The notes below the pieces were generated by a model. The model did not search any database, was not told where the DNA came from, and worked only from the letters and a program-made list of their open reading frames with translations. The position numbers and the translations under genes were made by a program. Shown piece after piece: positions 1 to 5,421 of a stretch of DNA of 5,592 bases. The DNA is from a bacterium (lineage in GTDB: Bacteria; Zixibacteria; MSB-5A5; GN15; FEB-12): assembly GCA_030668045.1 (NCBI GenBank), contig DAOUUR010000183.1, forward strand, positions 1-5,592, written 5' to 3'. Within the stretch, counting starts at the first letter, position 1. The number at the start of each line of letters is the position of its first letter.

Positions 1-1
1 T

Positions 2-157
2 GAGTCGGACCCGGATTACAAGGTGATCATCATCTCCGGATACTCCAGCTTGTATACGGTCAGCCAGTCGGTCAATAGTGGGGCCAGCGCATTTCTGTCC
101 AAACCGTTCAGTATCAAAGAACTCATGCAGGCGGTTGATACCTGCATGGCACCGTGA
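2..157 (+). CDS. C-terminal end of a receiver-domain protein (partial)
   Basis: The reading frame is open from the window edge and gives 51 residues before TGA at 155-157. It matches the second half of a CheY-like receiver. The fourth beta strand reads K-V-I-I-I-S-G-Y, with Ser at the switch Ser/Thr position. The fifth strand reads A-F-L-S-K-P-F, with the conserved Lys and cis-Pro. A final amphipathic helix follows (I-K-E-L-M-Q-A-V). The protein ends about 15 residues after the K-P-F motif, so the receiver is its last domain. The phosphoacceptor Asp lies upstream, outside the window. Because a soluble hybrid kinase and a lone receiver follow, this is most likely the end of another hybrid histidine kinase, but a single-domain regulator cannot be excluded. 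The next gene starts 11 nt downstream, which suggests an operon. Confidence 0.85.
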   Translation, partial: ESDPDYKVIIISGYSSLYTVSQSVNSGASAFLSKPFSIKELMQAVDTCMAP

Positions 158-168
158 GGCACGGATTG

Positions 169-537
169 ATGGCCAAAATTCTGGTAATTGATGATTCTCG
201 TGTAATTAGAGACCTGCTGACTGACTTTCTGACTGACCTCGGTCACGTTATTGAGCTTGCTGTCGATGGTTCCCAGGGTGTCGCGATGGCCTTGCAGAAT
301 GAATACGACGTTATCATCTGCGATGTCCACATGCCCAGGAAGAACGGAACCAGAGTCCATGACGAGATTCGGGAGGCTGGACTTGAGACACCGATGCTCA
401 TGACCGATTCACTGCCTGGCGATGCCTCCGAGCAACCTGATAAAGAACGGTTTGAGCATCTTCTCTCCAAACCGTTTGACCTCACCGAATTGAAGACGAT
501 ATTAGACAAGCTGATTGCACAGGCGGTCCACCGGTGA
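169..537 (+). CDS. Stand-alone CheY-like response regulator receiver
   Basis: This 122-residue protein is a single receiver domain with no DNA-binding or enzymatic output. The key residues are present: acidic pair D8-D9 after strand 1 (K-I-L-V-I-D-D), phosphoacceptor D52 (I-I-C-D-V-H-M-P), switch T79, and K101 in S-K-P-F. In this family the Asp takes a phosphoryl group from a kinase His and passes on the signal by protein contact or as a relay intermediate. ATG at 169 is chosen because GAGG at 156-159 lies 9 nt upstream and the protein then begins directly with strand 1. A GTG at 154 would overlap the previous stop by 4 nt and add five residues, but it has no visible Shine-Dalgarno. The gene overlaps the downstream kinase by 4 nt, so it is probably a phosphorelay partner of that kinase; this is inferred from position. 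Confidence 0.9.
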   Translation: MAKILVIDDSRVIRDLLTDFLTDLGHVIELAVDGSQGVAMALQNEYDVIICDVHMPRKNGTRVHDEIREAGLETPMLMTDSLPGDASEQPDKERFEHLLSKPFDLTELKTILDKLIAQAVHR

Positions 538-2222
538 GTAATCCCGAGAACGATAAGCTCACGATCATCGTTGTCGATGATGAGGACATCTACCTTTCGC
601 TTGTAAGCGATGCGCTGGAGGACGAGGGCTACGCTGTGGTTACCGCCTCCACTGGACACGAAGCCGCAACAAAGATATCGCAGCAGAACATTGATCTAAT
701 CATAACCGACATCAGAATGCCCAACATGACCGGCATCGAACTGTTGCAACAGGCTCGGGAAATCAAACCGAACATCGGCGCAATTTTCATGACTGGTTAC
801 GCCAACCTAAACTCAGCGAAGGACGCCATCAAGCAGGGCGCCTACGACTATATTTCCAAGCCATTCGAGTTGAGTGAAATACGAGCCGCTGTCCGCAAGG
901 CCGCCGACAAAATCCGAGAAGAGGCTGCCAGCTCACAGTCGGACAAACAACTGGACTACCTCTCCCATCTCAGCCAGGTCCTAATTGAAGTTGGCGACAA
1001 ACAAGCGCTGGCAACCAGTTCGATGAAGTTTCTAATGATGCACTACAAGATTGATTGCGGGGCGGTCATTCTGTGGAACAGCGATCAAACAGAATCACGG
1101 ATTGTGATGTTTAATGGAACAGAGATCAACGAAATCGCGCTTAGTGACGATCGCCTGACGGAAATGATCAAGACTTTCCAGAGTAAACCCGATGATAAGC
1201 CGATCATTGAGAGCGGTGAGTCATTTGGCTCTATGCTGAAGCATCTCTCCACCGATAAAACGTGCACGGGTGCATATATGGCCTGCCTGAAATCGCAGTC
1301 GCAAATTATAAGAGTTCACGTTCGTAGACGCGATACCCTTCTTGCGATCCTGATAATGGGACCATTCCCGGATGATCAAACTGTCGAAGCTCTTGATCTA
1401 AAGTTCCTCGCTATCACCTCGTCGCAGTTGGCCGTTTCCCTTGAGAACCTGTCGCTTCTGGAAGAGACACAGAAGGCTTACGACTCTCTGAAAAAGCTGC
1501 AGGACGAAACCATTCAATTGGAGAAAATGGCGACACGAGGAGAGATGTCAGCCGAGATTGGCCATGAACTCAATAATTTTCTGGGTGTCGTAGCCGGCAA
1601 CCTGTCGCTGCTTGAATTCCAGATTAACAACAATCACGCGGACAAGGCTGGCAAGTATGTTCATGCCATCAACGAAAATATAGATAAGATAAAAAAATTC
1701 ACCAGCAATCTGATGGATCTCACGCCGATTTCTACAGCCAAAGAGACGGTGGATTTCGACAAGCTTCTCACCGAAGTGATCGACTATCTAAAACCACAAA
1801 AGAGATTCAGCGGTGTTACCATAAACGTCGTCCCGACCGATGGTCCGGTACCATTTGAGGCAGACATGGTGCACCTGCAACAGGTTCTTTACAACCTTTT
1901 CAACAACGCCGCCGATGCTACCAGTGGACGGGAGCGGCGTGAGATATCGGTTAAGATTGATACCTATTCAGAACGCAGTCGATTTGCAGTTACCCTGAAG
2001 GATACCGGCGTCGGTTTTGATCCGGAAACTCTGAAGAAGGCTTTTAGTGAGAAATTTACTACCAAGAAGGACGGTCATGGATTCGGCCTTCTAGTCTGCA
2101 AGCGGATAATTGATAATCACGATGGTCTTCTGTCGATCGAATCGACCCAGGGCGAAGGCAGCACTATTCGCATCGAATTCCCAATGACTACAACACCGGC
2201 GAGAGCGTCAGTAACGGTCTGA
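534..2222 (+). CDS. Soluble hybrid histidine kinase: receiver - GAF-like - HisKA - HATPase
   Basis: The protein has 562 residues and no membrane segment, so it acts in the cytoplasm. Residues 8-125 are a receiver: D15-D16, phosphoacceptor D59 (I-T-D-I-R-M-P), T87, and K109 in S-K-P-F. Residues about 140-305 look like a GAF-type sensor fold, assigned from pattern only. A helical linker at about 305-335 leads to the H-box, H344 in G-H-E-L-N-N, where Phe replaces the usual Pro after N-N. The ATPase domain has the N-box (N454 to N458, N-L-F-N-N-A), G1 D490-T-G-V-G and G2 G514-H-G-F-G-L, and resembles NtrB-type kinases. The kinase should autophosphorylate at H344. Its N-terminal receiver may be an input from, or a relay with, the upstream receivers. 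The GTG start overlaps the preceding TGA as GTGA (534-537), suggesting translational coupling; only a weak AGGCGG lies upstream. No output domain is present. Confidence 0.95.
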   Translation: MSNPENDKLTIIVVDDEDIYLSLVSDALEDEGYAVVTASTGHEAATKISQQNIDLIITDIRMPNMTGIELLQQAREIKPNIGAIFMTGYANLNSAKDAIKQGAYDYISKPFELSEIRAAVRKAADKIREEAASSQSDKQLDYLSHLSQVLIEVGDKQALATSSMKFLMMHYKIDCGAVILWNSDQTESRIVMFNGTEINEIALSDDRLTEMIKTFQSKPDDKPIIESGESFGSMLKHLSTDKTCTGAYMACLKSQSQIIRVHVRRRDTLLAILIMGPFPDDQTVEALDLKFLAITSSQLAVSLENLSLLEETQKAYDSLKKLQDETIQLEKMATRGEMSAEIGHELNNFLGVVAGNLSLLEFQINNNHADKAGKYVHAINENIDKIKKFTSNLMDLTPISTAKETVDFDKLLTEVIDYLKPQKRFSGVTINVVPTDGPVPFEADMVHLQQVLYNLFNNAADATSGRERREISVKIDTYSERSRFAVTLKDTGVGFDPETLKKAFSEKFTTKKDGHGFGLLVCKRIIDNHDGLLSIESTQGEGSTIRIEFPMTTTPARASVTV

Positions 2223-2330
2223 TTGAACGACACCCGCAACGCCCTTTGATTTCCCCACCAATCTCGTACCACAGCAGGCTCCCCGGAGGTTCATACAACC
2301 TGGCTGCCGGAGAATCGAACGGAGCGGCAA

Positions 2331-2552
2331 TCAACAGAACAACCCCGCCTGCCACGATACGTCGGCTCTCATATCAGAATCTACGCCCGGATAAGTGAGT
2401 TGCATGTCAAGCCTCACATCAGTCTGAGTCGCAACTGACTGGGCTCTATCTTTTGTCCCGGAAGCTGCCGTGCGGCGCGAAAGAAGGCGCGACGATATAG
2501 ACAAACTGGCTGTTCCGGTTCCAAGGACTGGCGTTACTCTCACTACACACAT
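2331..2552 (-). CDS. Possible small protein, 73 residues, unknown
   Basis: I do not recognise this protein. The case for it is the start region: a six-base match to the Shine-Dalgarno consensus (GGAGGT, 2560-2565 on the minus strand) sits 7 nt before the ATG. The product is rich in Ser, Thr, Arg and Val, with no transmembrane helix, lipobox or zinc motif. It has Cys at position 2 and at the C-terminus. A hexapeptide mini-ORF (ATG at 2576-2578, reading M-K-P-Y-R-R) ends in a TAA whose first two bases overlap the last two bases of the Shine-Dalgarno. The minus-strand TTGGGG and TACAAA upstream, 16 nt apart, could be a weak promoter. Against it: low-complexity composition, no family resemblance, and a position in a stretch that may be decaying. 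It could be the remnant of a longer gene. Confidence 0.3.
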   Translation of the reverse strand: MCVVRVTPVLGTGTASLSISSRLLSRRTAASGTKDRAQSVATQTDVRLDMQLTYPGVDSDMRADVSWQAGLFC

Positions 2553-2559
2553 TTTGTTT

Positions 2560-2565
2560 ACCTCC
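2560..2565 (-). promoter_or_regulatory. Strong ribosome binding site ahead of the 73-codon ORF
   Basis: The minus strand reads GGAGGT followed by seven A-rich bases and ATG. This is about as good a Shine-Dalgarno as any in the window and is the main reason to consider the small ORF real. It also overlaps the end of a six-codon mini-ORF, which could couple translation of the two. Confidence 0.5.
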
Positions 2566-2747
2566 GATAAGGTTTCATCGTGTTTGCAACTTTGTATGTC
2601 TCATGGGAAATACCCCAACTGAGGCATCAATGTTGGCAAATGAAACCCGTAAATGTGGCAGAAGTCATGCCTGCAGGGATTGTCCCAGAAGGGGACTAAT
2701 ATGGCTCGCGTAGGGCTTATTTTCCACCAGCTGACGGCGGACATACT

Positions 2748-2770
2748 TAAAGCAGGCTTCGCCTGCCTTA
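2748..2770 (-). terminator. Hairpin at the end of pyrE, probable terminator
   Basis: On the minus strand, GCAGGC and GCCTGC flank a GAA loop. The stem is extended by a G-U pair and three A-U pairs that include the pyrE stop codon TAA, giving about ten pairs. Only three T residues follow before the sequence becomes mixed, so intrinsic termination may be weak. The hairpin may also act as a 3' stabiliser. Confidence 0.6.
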
Positions 2771-3340
2771 GAACTTGCGGCTGCCGCGCTGAGTCAGCTC
2801 CATACCCTCTGCGCATAGCGGGCAGTTTTCCGGTTCCCAGGAATCGGCCGCCACCGTCGCCAAAGCATGAAACGGGTAGTCAAACTTTACTTTTCCGTTG
2901 GAACGGTCAAGCATCAGGTAAATACCAAGGATGTCAGCCTCGTACGATTTGACCAAGTCGATCACCTCGAAGATTGACCGACCAGTCGTCAAAACATCAT
3001 CGACAATCACAACCTTCTGCCCTTTCTCCAACGAGAACCCCCGCTTGAAAACGCGTCCGGTTTCACCCGGCTCAGCGTAAATGGCTTCGATACCAAGATA
3101 ACGGGCAACATCGTAGGCAATGATAATCCCACCGGTGGTCGGACCAACTACCGTCACGGCCCCGCTTTTCTTGAAGTCCTCGGCCATCTGGTGACATATC
3201 CGCGTGCAGATCGCTGGCTGCCGAAGCAACGTGAACTTCTCGTAGTAAACATCTGAATGACGCCCCGAAGTGAGCTTGAAATGTCCGGTCAAAAGCGCGT
3301 TTGACTCTTTGAACAGCTGGAGGATCTCTTCCTGATTCAT
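2768..3340 (-). CDS. pyrE: Orotate phosphoribosyltransferase
   Basis: PyrE joins orotate to PRPP to make orotidine 5'-monophosphate, the fifth step of de novo pyrimidine synthesis, in the cytoplasm. The protein has 190 residues, normal for the family. The PRPP-binding signature is intact at residues 110-122 (V-V-I-V-D-D-V-L-T-T-G-R-S), with the acidic pair D114-D115. Other typical segments are F21-K-L-T-S-G-R near the N-terminus, where the orotate-contacting loop lies, and G66-P-T-T-G-G. The C-terminus carries C173-P-L-C176, a tail found in one branch of PyrE proteins. The ATG start is supported by AGGAAG (minus strand, 3346-3351) 5 nt upstream. The gene stands alone. It is divergent from the RNA gene across an AT-rich region and convergent with the kinase operon. 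A GGCAAC/GTTGCC dyad lies in its upstream region. Confidence 0.95.
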   Translation of the reverse strand: MNQEEILQLFKESNALLTGHFKLTSGRHSDVYYEKFTLLRQPAICTRICHQMAEDFKKSGAVTVVGPTTGGIIIAYDVARYLGIEAIYAEPGETGRVFKRGFSLEKGQKVVIVDDVLTTGRSIFEVIDLVKSYEADILGIYLMLDRSNGKVKFDYPFHALATVAADSWEPENCPLCAEGMELTQRGSRKF

Positions 3341-3414
3341 CGTAACTTCCTATCTGTGACGCGTTGACTTTTCCAATTAGATGTCCGGTGAACATAAGAA
3401 ATGCCGGAACTGAT

Positions 3415-3443
3415 GGCAACGACACGGACGGTTTTTTGTTGCC
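3415..3443. repeat. Inverted repeat upstream of pyrE
   Basis: GGCAAC at 3415-3420 and GTTGCC at 3438-3443 are perfect complements separated by 17 nt containing an A/T homopolymer run. The dyad lies between pyrE and the RNA gene, and its right arm touches the likely -35 of the RNA promoter. It could be an operator or a leader hairpin of the pyrE mRNA. Six-base arms are short enough to arise by chance. Confidence 0.3.
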
Positions 3444-3472
3444 TATAATTGATTTTTTTGATATATTATAAT
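3439..3472 (+). promoter_or_regulatory. Promoter region for the structured RNA
   Basis: TTGCCT (3439-3444) and TATATT (3462-3467) are 17 nt apart, placing the transcription start near 3474, just where the RNA's closing stem begins. A perfect TATAAT at 3467-3472 overlaps, but it has no recognisable -35 at normal spacing. The same AT-rich block contains TATAAT on the minus strand (3465-3470), a candidate -10 for pyrE, again without a good -35. The two divergent promoters probably share or abut this block. Confidence 0.5.
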
Positions 3473-3474
3473 CA

Positions 3475-3660
3475 TTGAGAGAGGCGCCGTTTGAAAACCT
3501 CTAACAATTTAATAATGAAGGTCGTCTCTCAATCGTTGCGCCGACGCCGTGACCCATCTTGCGATGGCAGCGAGAGCTAAATACGATGTGTGGCTGTGAA
3601 AACCCTTTACCGTATTTATACGGGAAGTTTTCAAACCAGCGTACTCTCTCATTAAATCCC
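3475..3660 (+). ncRNA. Structured non-coding RNA, 6S RNA-like
   Basis: The region has no plausible start-supported ORF but folds end to end. TGAGAGAG (3476-3483) pairs with CTCTCTCA (3644-3651). CGC (3485-3487) pairs with GCG (3639-3641). GTTTGAAAAC (3489-3498) pairs perfectly over 10 bp with GTTTTCAAAC (3627-3636). An inner arm follows: GTCGT/ACGAT (3521-3525/3583-3587, one G-U), CTCTC/GAGAG (3526-3530/3572-3576), GTTGC/GCAGC (3535-3539/3567-3571), and an apical hairpin CCATC/GATGG (3554-3558/3563-3567). The innermost pairs of the last two helices compete for G3567. Between the closing and inner stems is a large bubble, 22 nt on the 5' side, with a small hairpin CCGTA/TACGG (3610-3614/3619-3623) on the 3' side. 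A length of about 180 nt, a closed long stem, a central bubble and an adjacent intrinsic terminator are the hallmarks of 6S RNA, which binds sigma-70 RNA polymerase by mimicking an open promoter. The ncRNA call is firm; the 6S identity is inferred from architecture. Structured leader or other sRNA classes are alternatives. Confidence 0.65.
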
Positions 3661-3688
3661 AGCCGCCCGGTTTCGGGCGGTTTTTTTT
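3661..3688 (+). terminator. Strong intrinsic terminator after the RNA gene
   Basis: CCGCCCG (3663-3669) and CGGGCGG (3674-3680) form a seven-pair GC stem around a GTTT loop, followed by eight consecutive T residues. The opposite strand has no T-run after the stem, so it works for the + strand only. It separates the RNA gene from the lipoprotein gene. Confidence 0.95.
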
Positions 3689-3741
3689 GCGAGACCTCCC
3701 ACAATAGACAGCCTCAGTCGATTCAGAGTGCAACAAACCAT

Positions 3742-3769
3742 TTGTGTGAAACGTCCTTCAATGTATATT
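3742..3769 (+). promoter_or_regulatory. Likely promoter of the lipoprotein gene
   Basis: TTGTGT (3742-3747) and TATATT (3764-3769) are 16 nt apart, upstream of the lipoprotein start and downstream of the RNA terminator. Transcription would begin near 3776, leaving a very short leader that opens close to the Shine-Dalgarno. A small dyad, ACAAA-CCA-TTTGT (3733-3745), overlaps the -35. Confidence 0.5.
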
Positions 3770-3776
3770 ACAATAT

Positions 3777-3783
3777 GAGGAGG
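3777..3783 (+). promoter_or_regulatory. Ribosome binding site fixing the lipoprotein start
   Basis: GAGGAGG lies 6 nt before ATG at 3790. It rules out the long upstream in-frame extension, which crosses the RNA gene and terminator. It also disfavours the in-frame ATG at 3775, which overlaps it. Confidence 0.85.
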
Positions 3784-3789
3784 TTTACG

Positions 3790-4674
3790 ATGGCAAGACG
3801 TCTTTTGGTTGCACTTGTTGCACTGACGCTGATACTTATCCAGTGCTCCGATGATTCGGTCAATCCGATCAATCCCAACCAAACCCCGCAGCAAACACCG
3901 CCGGTGCCCGGCTATGGTACGCTTTTTGAGATCGAGGAAGGCCGTTCTGCGGTTATCGAAAGTGACGACCTTGAGATCGGCTTTGCACGTGTCGTTGCCG
4001 ATAGTCGGTGCCCCTCTCCCTCTAATGTAGTCTGTCTCTGGCAGGGCGAAGCTACTATTGAGCTATTGATAAACGGACCCGGGTTCGATTCAACGACGAT
4101 CTCCGTTTCAATTGAGGGTCTTATCGGCAACCTGAGAATGCCCAACGACCGGTCGGTCGATACGCTCGGCTACTTGATAACGCTGGTCAATCTGGACCCC
4201 TACCCCGAAATACCGGACCACCCCGGCGACCCCGAACCGGGGCCAAACGTCGCCCGCCTTCTGGTGCTGAAAAAGTCAGGGCCGGATAGCATCGGCGTCG
4301 TAGTAATTAACAATGCTCCACCAGAGCAGTTGACTGGCGATCCGTATACCCTCAAGCGGGTCGGTTTTGATGATGACGGATCGCTTGGTATTACTATCAG
4401 TTACGGCGGCGGGTGTGGCAACCATTACTGGCAGCTATATATGAGTCCGAGTTCCTTTTTTGAATCATTTCCGGTGCAGGCGAACCTGTATTTGTATCAC
4501 TACGACGACGATCCGTGTAAGGCTATCGTGACCACGACGGTTCGCTTTGACATCTCCTCTATCACTGATCTCTATTTCGAGATGTATGATCGTCACGATC
4601 CGATCATACTGAATATCTACGACTGGTTCGATGAGATACCGTCGAGTAGAAAGAGGGTGACGTATTTCCCGTAA
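3790..4674 (+). CDS. Secreted lipoprotein with two uncharacterised Cys-containing domains
   Basis: The protein has 294 residues. A short signal peptide (M-A-R-R, then a hydrophobic run) ends at L-I-Q-C19, followed by S-D-D-S-V-N-P and a Pro/Gln/Asn-rich linker to about residue 40. C19 is the likely lipidated Cys, but Gln at -1 is unusual for a lipobox. Domain 1 (about 45-165) contains D71-S-R-C-P, then C82-L-W-Q-G-E-A, a pattern I recognise from uncharacterised bacterial proteins; C74 and C82 may form a disulfide. Domain 2 (about 185-290) is beta-rich, with S204-Y-G-G-G-C209, H212 and a later D-D-P-C243, again a pattern seen in uncharacterised lipoproteins. C209 and C243 are a second possible disulfide pair. 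It is predicted to sit at the cell envelope, on the periplasmic or outer-membrane side. No catalytic motif is visible and no function is proposed. It has its own promoter and is convergent with the following minus-strand gene. Confidence 0.88.
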   Translation: MARRLLVALVALTLILIQCSDDSVNPINPNQTPQQTPPVPGYGTLFEIEEGRSAVIESDDLEIGFARVVADSRCPSPSNVVCLWQGEATIELLINGPGFDSTTISVSIEGLIGNLRMPNDRSVDTLGYLITLVNLDPYPEIPDHPGDPEPGPNVARLLVLKKSGPDSIGVVVINNAPPEQLTGDPYTLKRVGFDDDGSLGITISYGGGCGNHYWQLYMSPSSFFESFPVQANLYLYHYDDDPCKAIVTTTVRFDISSITDLYFEMYDRHDPIILNIYDWFDEIPSSRKRVTYFP

Positions 4675-4723
4675 ACTTGCTCTTGGAAAATAAGGTTGAC
4701 TTGGGGAACTGATTCAGTGAAAA

Positions 4724-5371
4724 TCAAAATTCGTCGAACGGCATGACAATTTCTTTGATCGCTTTTTCGTAATTGATAGTGTCGTTGTCGCGACAAACAG
4801 TAATGAAATAGAACTTATCCCCCACTGAAGCGAGATAGAGACAGTCTCGTTCCACTTCATAGATACCCTTCTCCCGCAAACCCGGTTGCCCCGGTCGCGC
4901 CGCAAAGATACTGAGCAACGCGTCGATATCTTTCAGGAGAGCAGAATATATCTTGCGAAAACGCTCCGTTCCTTTGCGATTATGAAAATTGCCATTGCTG
5001 TCAAGACAGTGAACCGCCAGCACACCGGGAATAGCGGCAATATTATCGACACCGGAGAGCTCATCTGTTGTTTCGGCAAGTTTCTCTTTGAGAACGGGCG
5101 CTGAGGACTTTGCTTTTTCCTGGACAATCGCCACGACCTCTTTGTGTTGATTCCTGATGATGCGCTCGACCCGCATCTGCTCATCAGTCGAATCAATCGG
5201 AGCGTTGAGTTTCTTTTCAACCTTGTGGACAACCTGACCGTCGTTGAAGATAGTCGTTTTTATGCGGGGGTAGGGACGAAAGGAGTACTCAGTCTGAATC
5301 TGTACCTCAACTGACCCCTTCTTCACCATTGAGGTCTGCCCTGTTGGCATGTATGTTGGACTGGCTGCCAT
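4724..5371 (-). CDS. Roadblock/LC7-like domain protein with an N-terminal beta-rich segment
   Basis: The protein has 215 residues, with no signal peptide or membrane segment. Residues about 20-55 form a beta-rich segment (V-E-V-Q-I-Q-T-E-Y, then R-I-K-T-T-I-F-N-D-G). A charged helical part at about 62-105 follows. The C-terminal part (about 107-210) has the roadblock layout: I114-P-G-V-L-A-V-H-C-L-D then S-N-G, a helix, a pair of strands at 170-193 (C-L-Y-L-A-S-V-G-D-K-F-Y-F-I-T-V) and a last helix. Roadblock proteins are dimeric, non-enzymatic partners of small GTPases such as MglA, but no GTPase is visible here. The domain call is from pattern only. The ATG at 5369-5371 has only a weak GGA upstream; in-frame ATGs at residues 8 and 15 are alternatives. 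It follows nrdJ by 50 nt on the same strand with no terminator between, so they are probably co-transcribed. Confidence 0.75.
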   Translation of the reverse strand: MAASPTYMPTGQTSMVKKGSVEVQIQTEYSFRPYPRIKTTIFNDGQVVHKVEKKLNAPIDSTDEQMRVERIIRNQHKEVVAIVQEKAKSSAPVLKEKLAETTDELSGVDNIAAIPGVLAVHCLDSNGNFHNRKGTERFRKIYSALLKDIDALLSIFAARPGQPGLREKGIYEVERDCLYLASVGDKFYFITVCRDNDTINYEKAIKEIVMPFDEF

Positions 5372-5421
5372 TATCGTTTTTCCAAGCGTACTACACTATT
5401 ATCGTTGTATTATCGGCAGAA

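Larger units (their letters stand above)
2223..2747. other. Long intergenic stretch between kinase gene and pyrE
   Basis: This stretch of just over 500 nt lies between convergent genes. No long ORF with a recognisable protein family is present on either strand. No T-run terminator is visible after the kinase stop. A short hairpin (AGGTT at 2287-2291 with AACCT at 2297-2301) and another near 2679-2700 (GTCCC, loop AGAAG, GGGAC) both lack a T tract. The one element with gene-like signals is the minus-strand ORF at 2331-2552, listed separately. The rest could be decayed coding sequence or a dispersed repeat; neither can be shown from one copy. Confidence 0.6.

Noticed and set aside
154..168. GTG start for the lone receiver, overlapping the previous stop as GTGA
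   Set aside because: It mirrors the real GTGA junction at 534-537, but there is no ribosome binding site, and ATG at 169 has GAGG at good spacing.
2601..2816. Minus-strand ORF of 71 codons overlapping the pyrE 3' end
   Set aside because: It starts inside pyrE in another frame. The inner ATG at 2742-2744 lies in the terminator tail with no Shine-Dalgarno.
2653..2952. Plus-strand ORF of 99 codons running into pyrE
   Set aside because: It is mostly antisense to the end of pyrE, and its translation resembles no protein family and has no ribosome binding site.
3072..3425. Second minus-strand frame across pyrE (117 codons)
   Set aside because: It is an out-of-frame shadow of pyrE, whose own frame has the full family motifs.
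3475..3660. Signal recognition particle RNA, tmRNA or a metabolite riboswitch for the structured RNA
   Set aside because: There is no GNRA-type SRP loop signature, no tag frame or tRNA-like ends, and no known aptamer core. The terminator and a new promoter separate it from the next gene.
3559..3789. N-terminal extension of the lipoprotein ORF back to 3559
   Set aside because: It crosses the structured RNA and its T8 terminator, reads as low-quality protein, and GAGGAGG plus the signal peptide place the start at 3790.
4710..4726. TGATT/AATCA hairpin between the convergent genes as a terminator
   Set aside because: The stem has only five weak pairs and there is no T-run on either strand.
4886..5232. 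ORFs on both strands inside the roadblock-like gene
   Set aside because: They are shadow frames of the 215-residue gene, with no start signals of their own.
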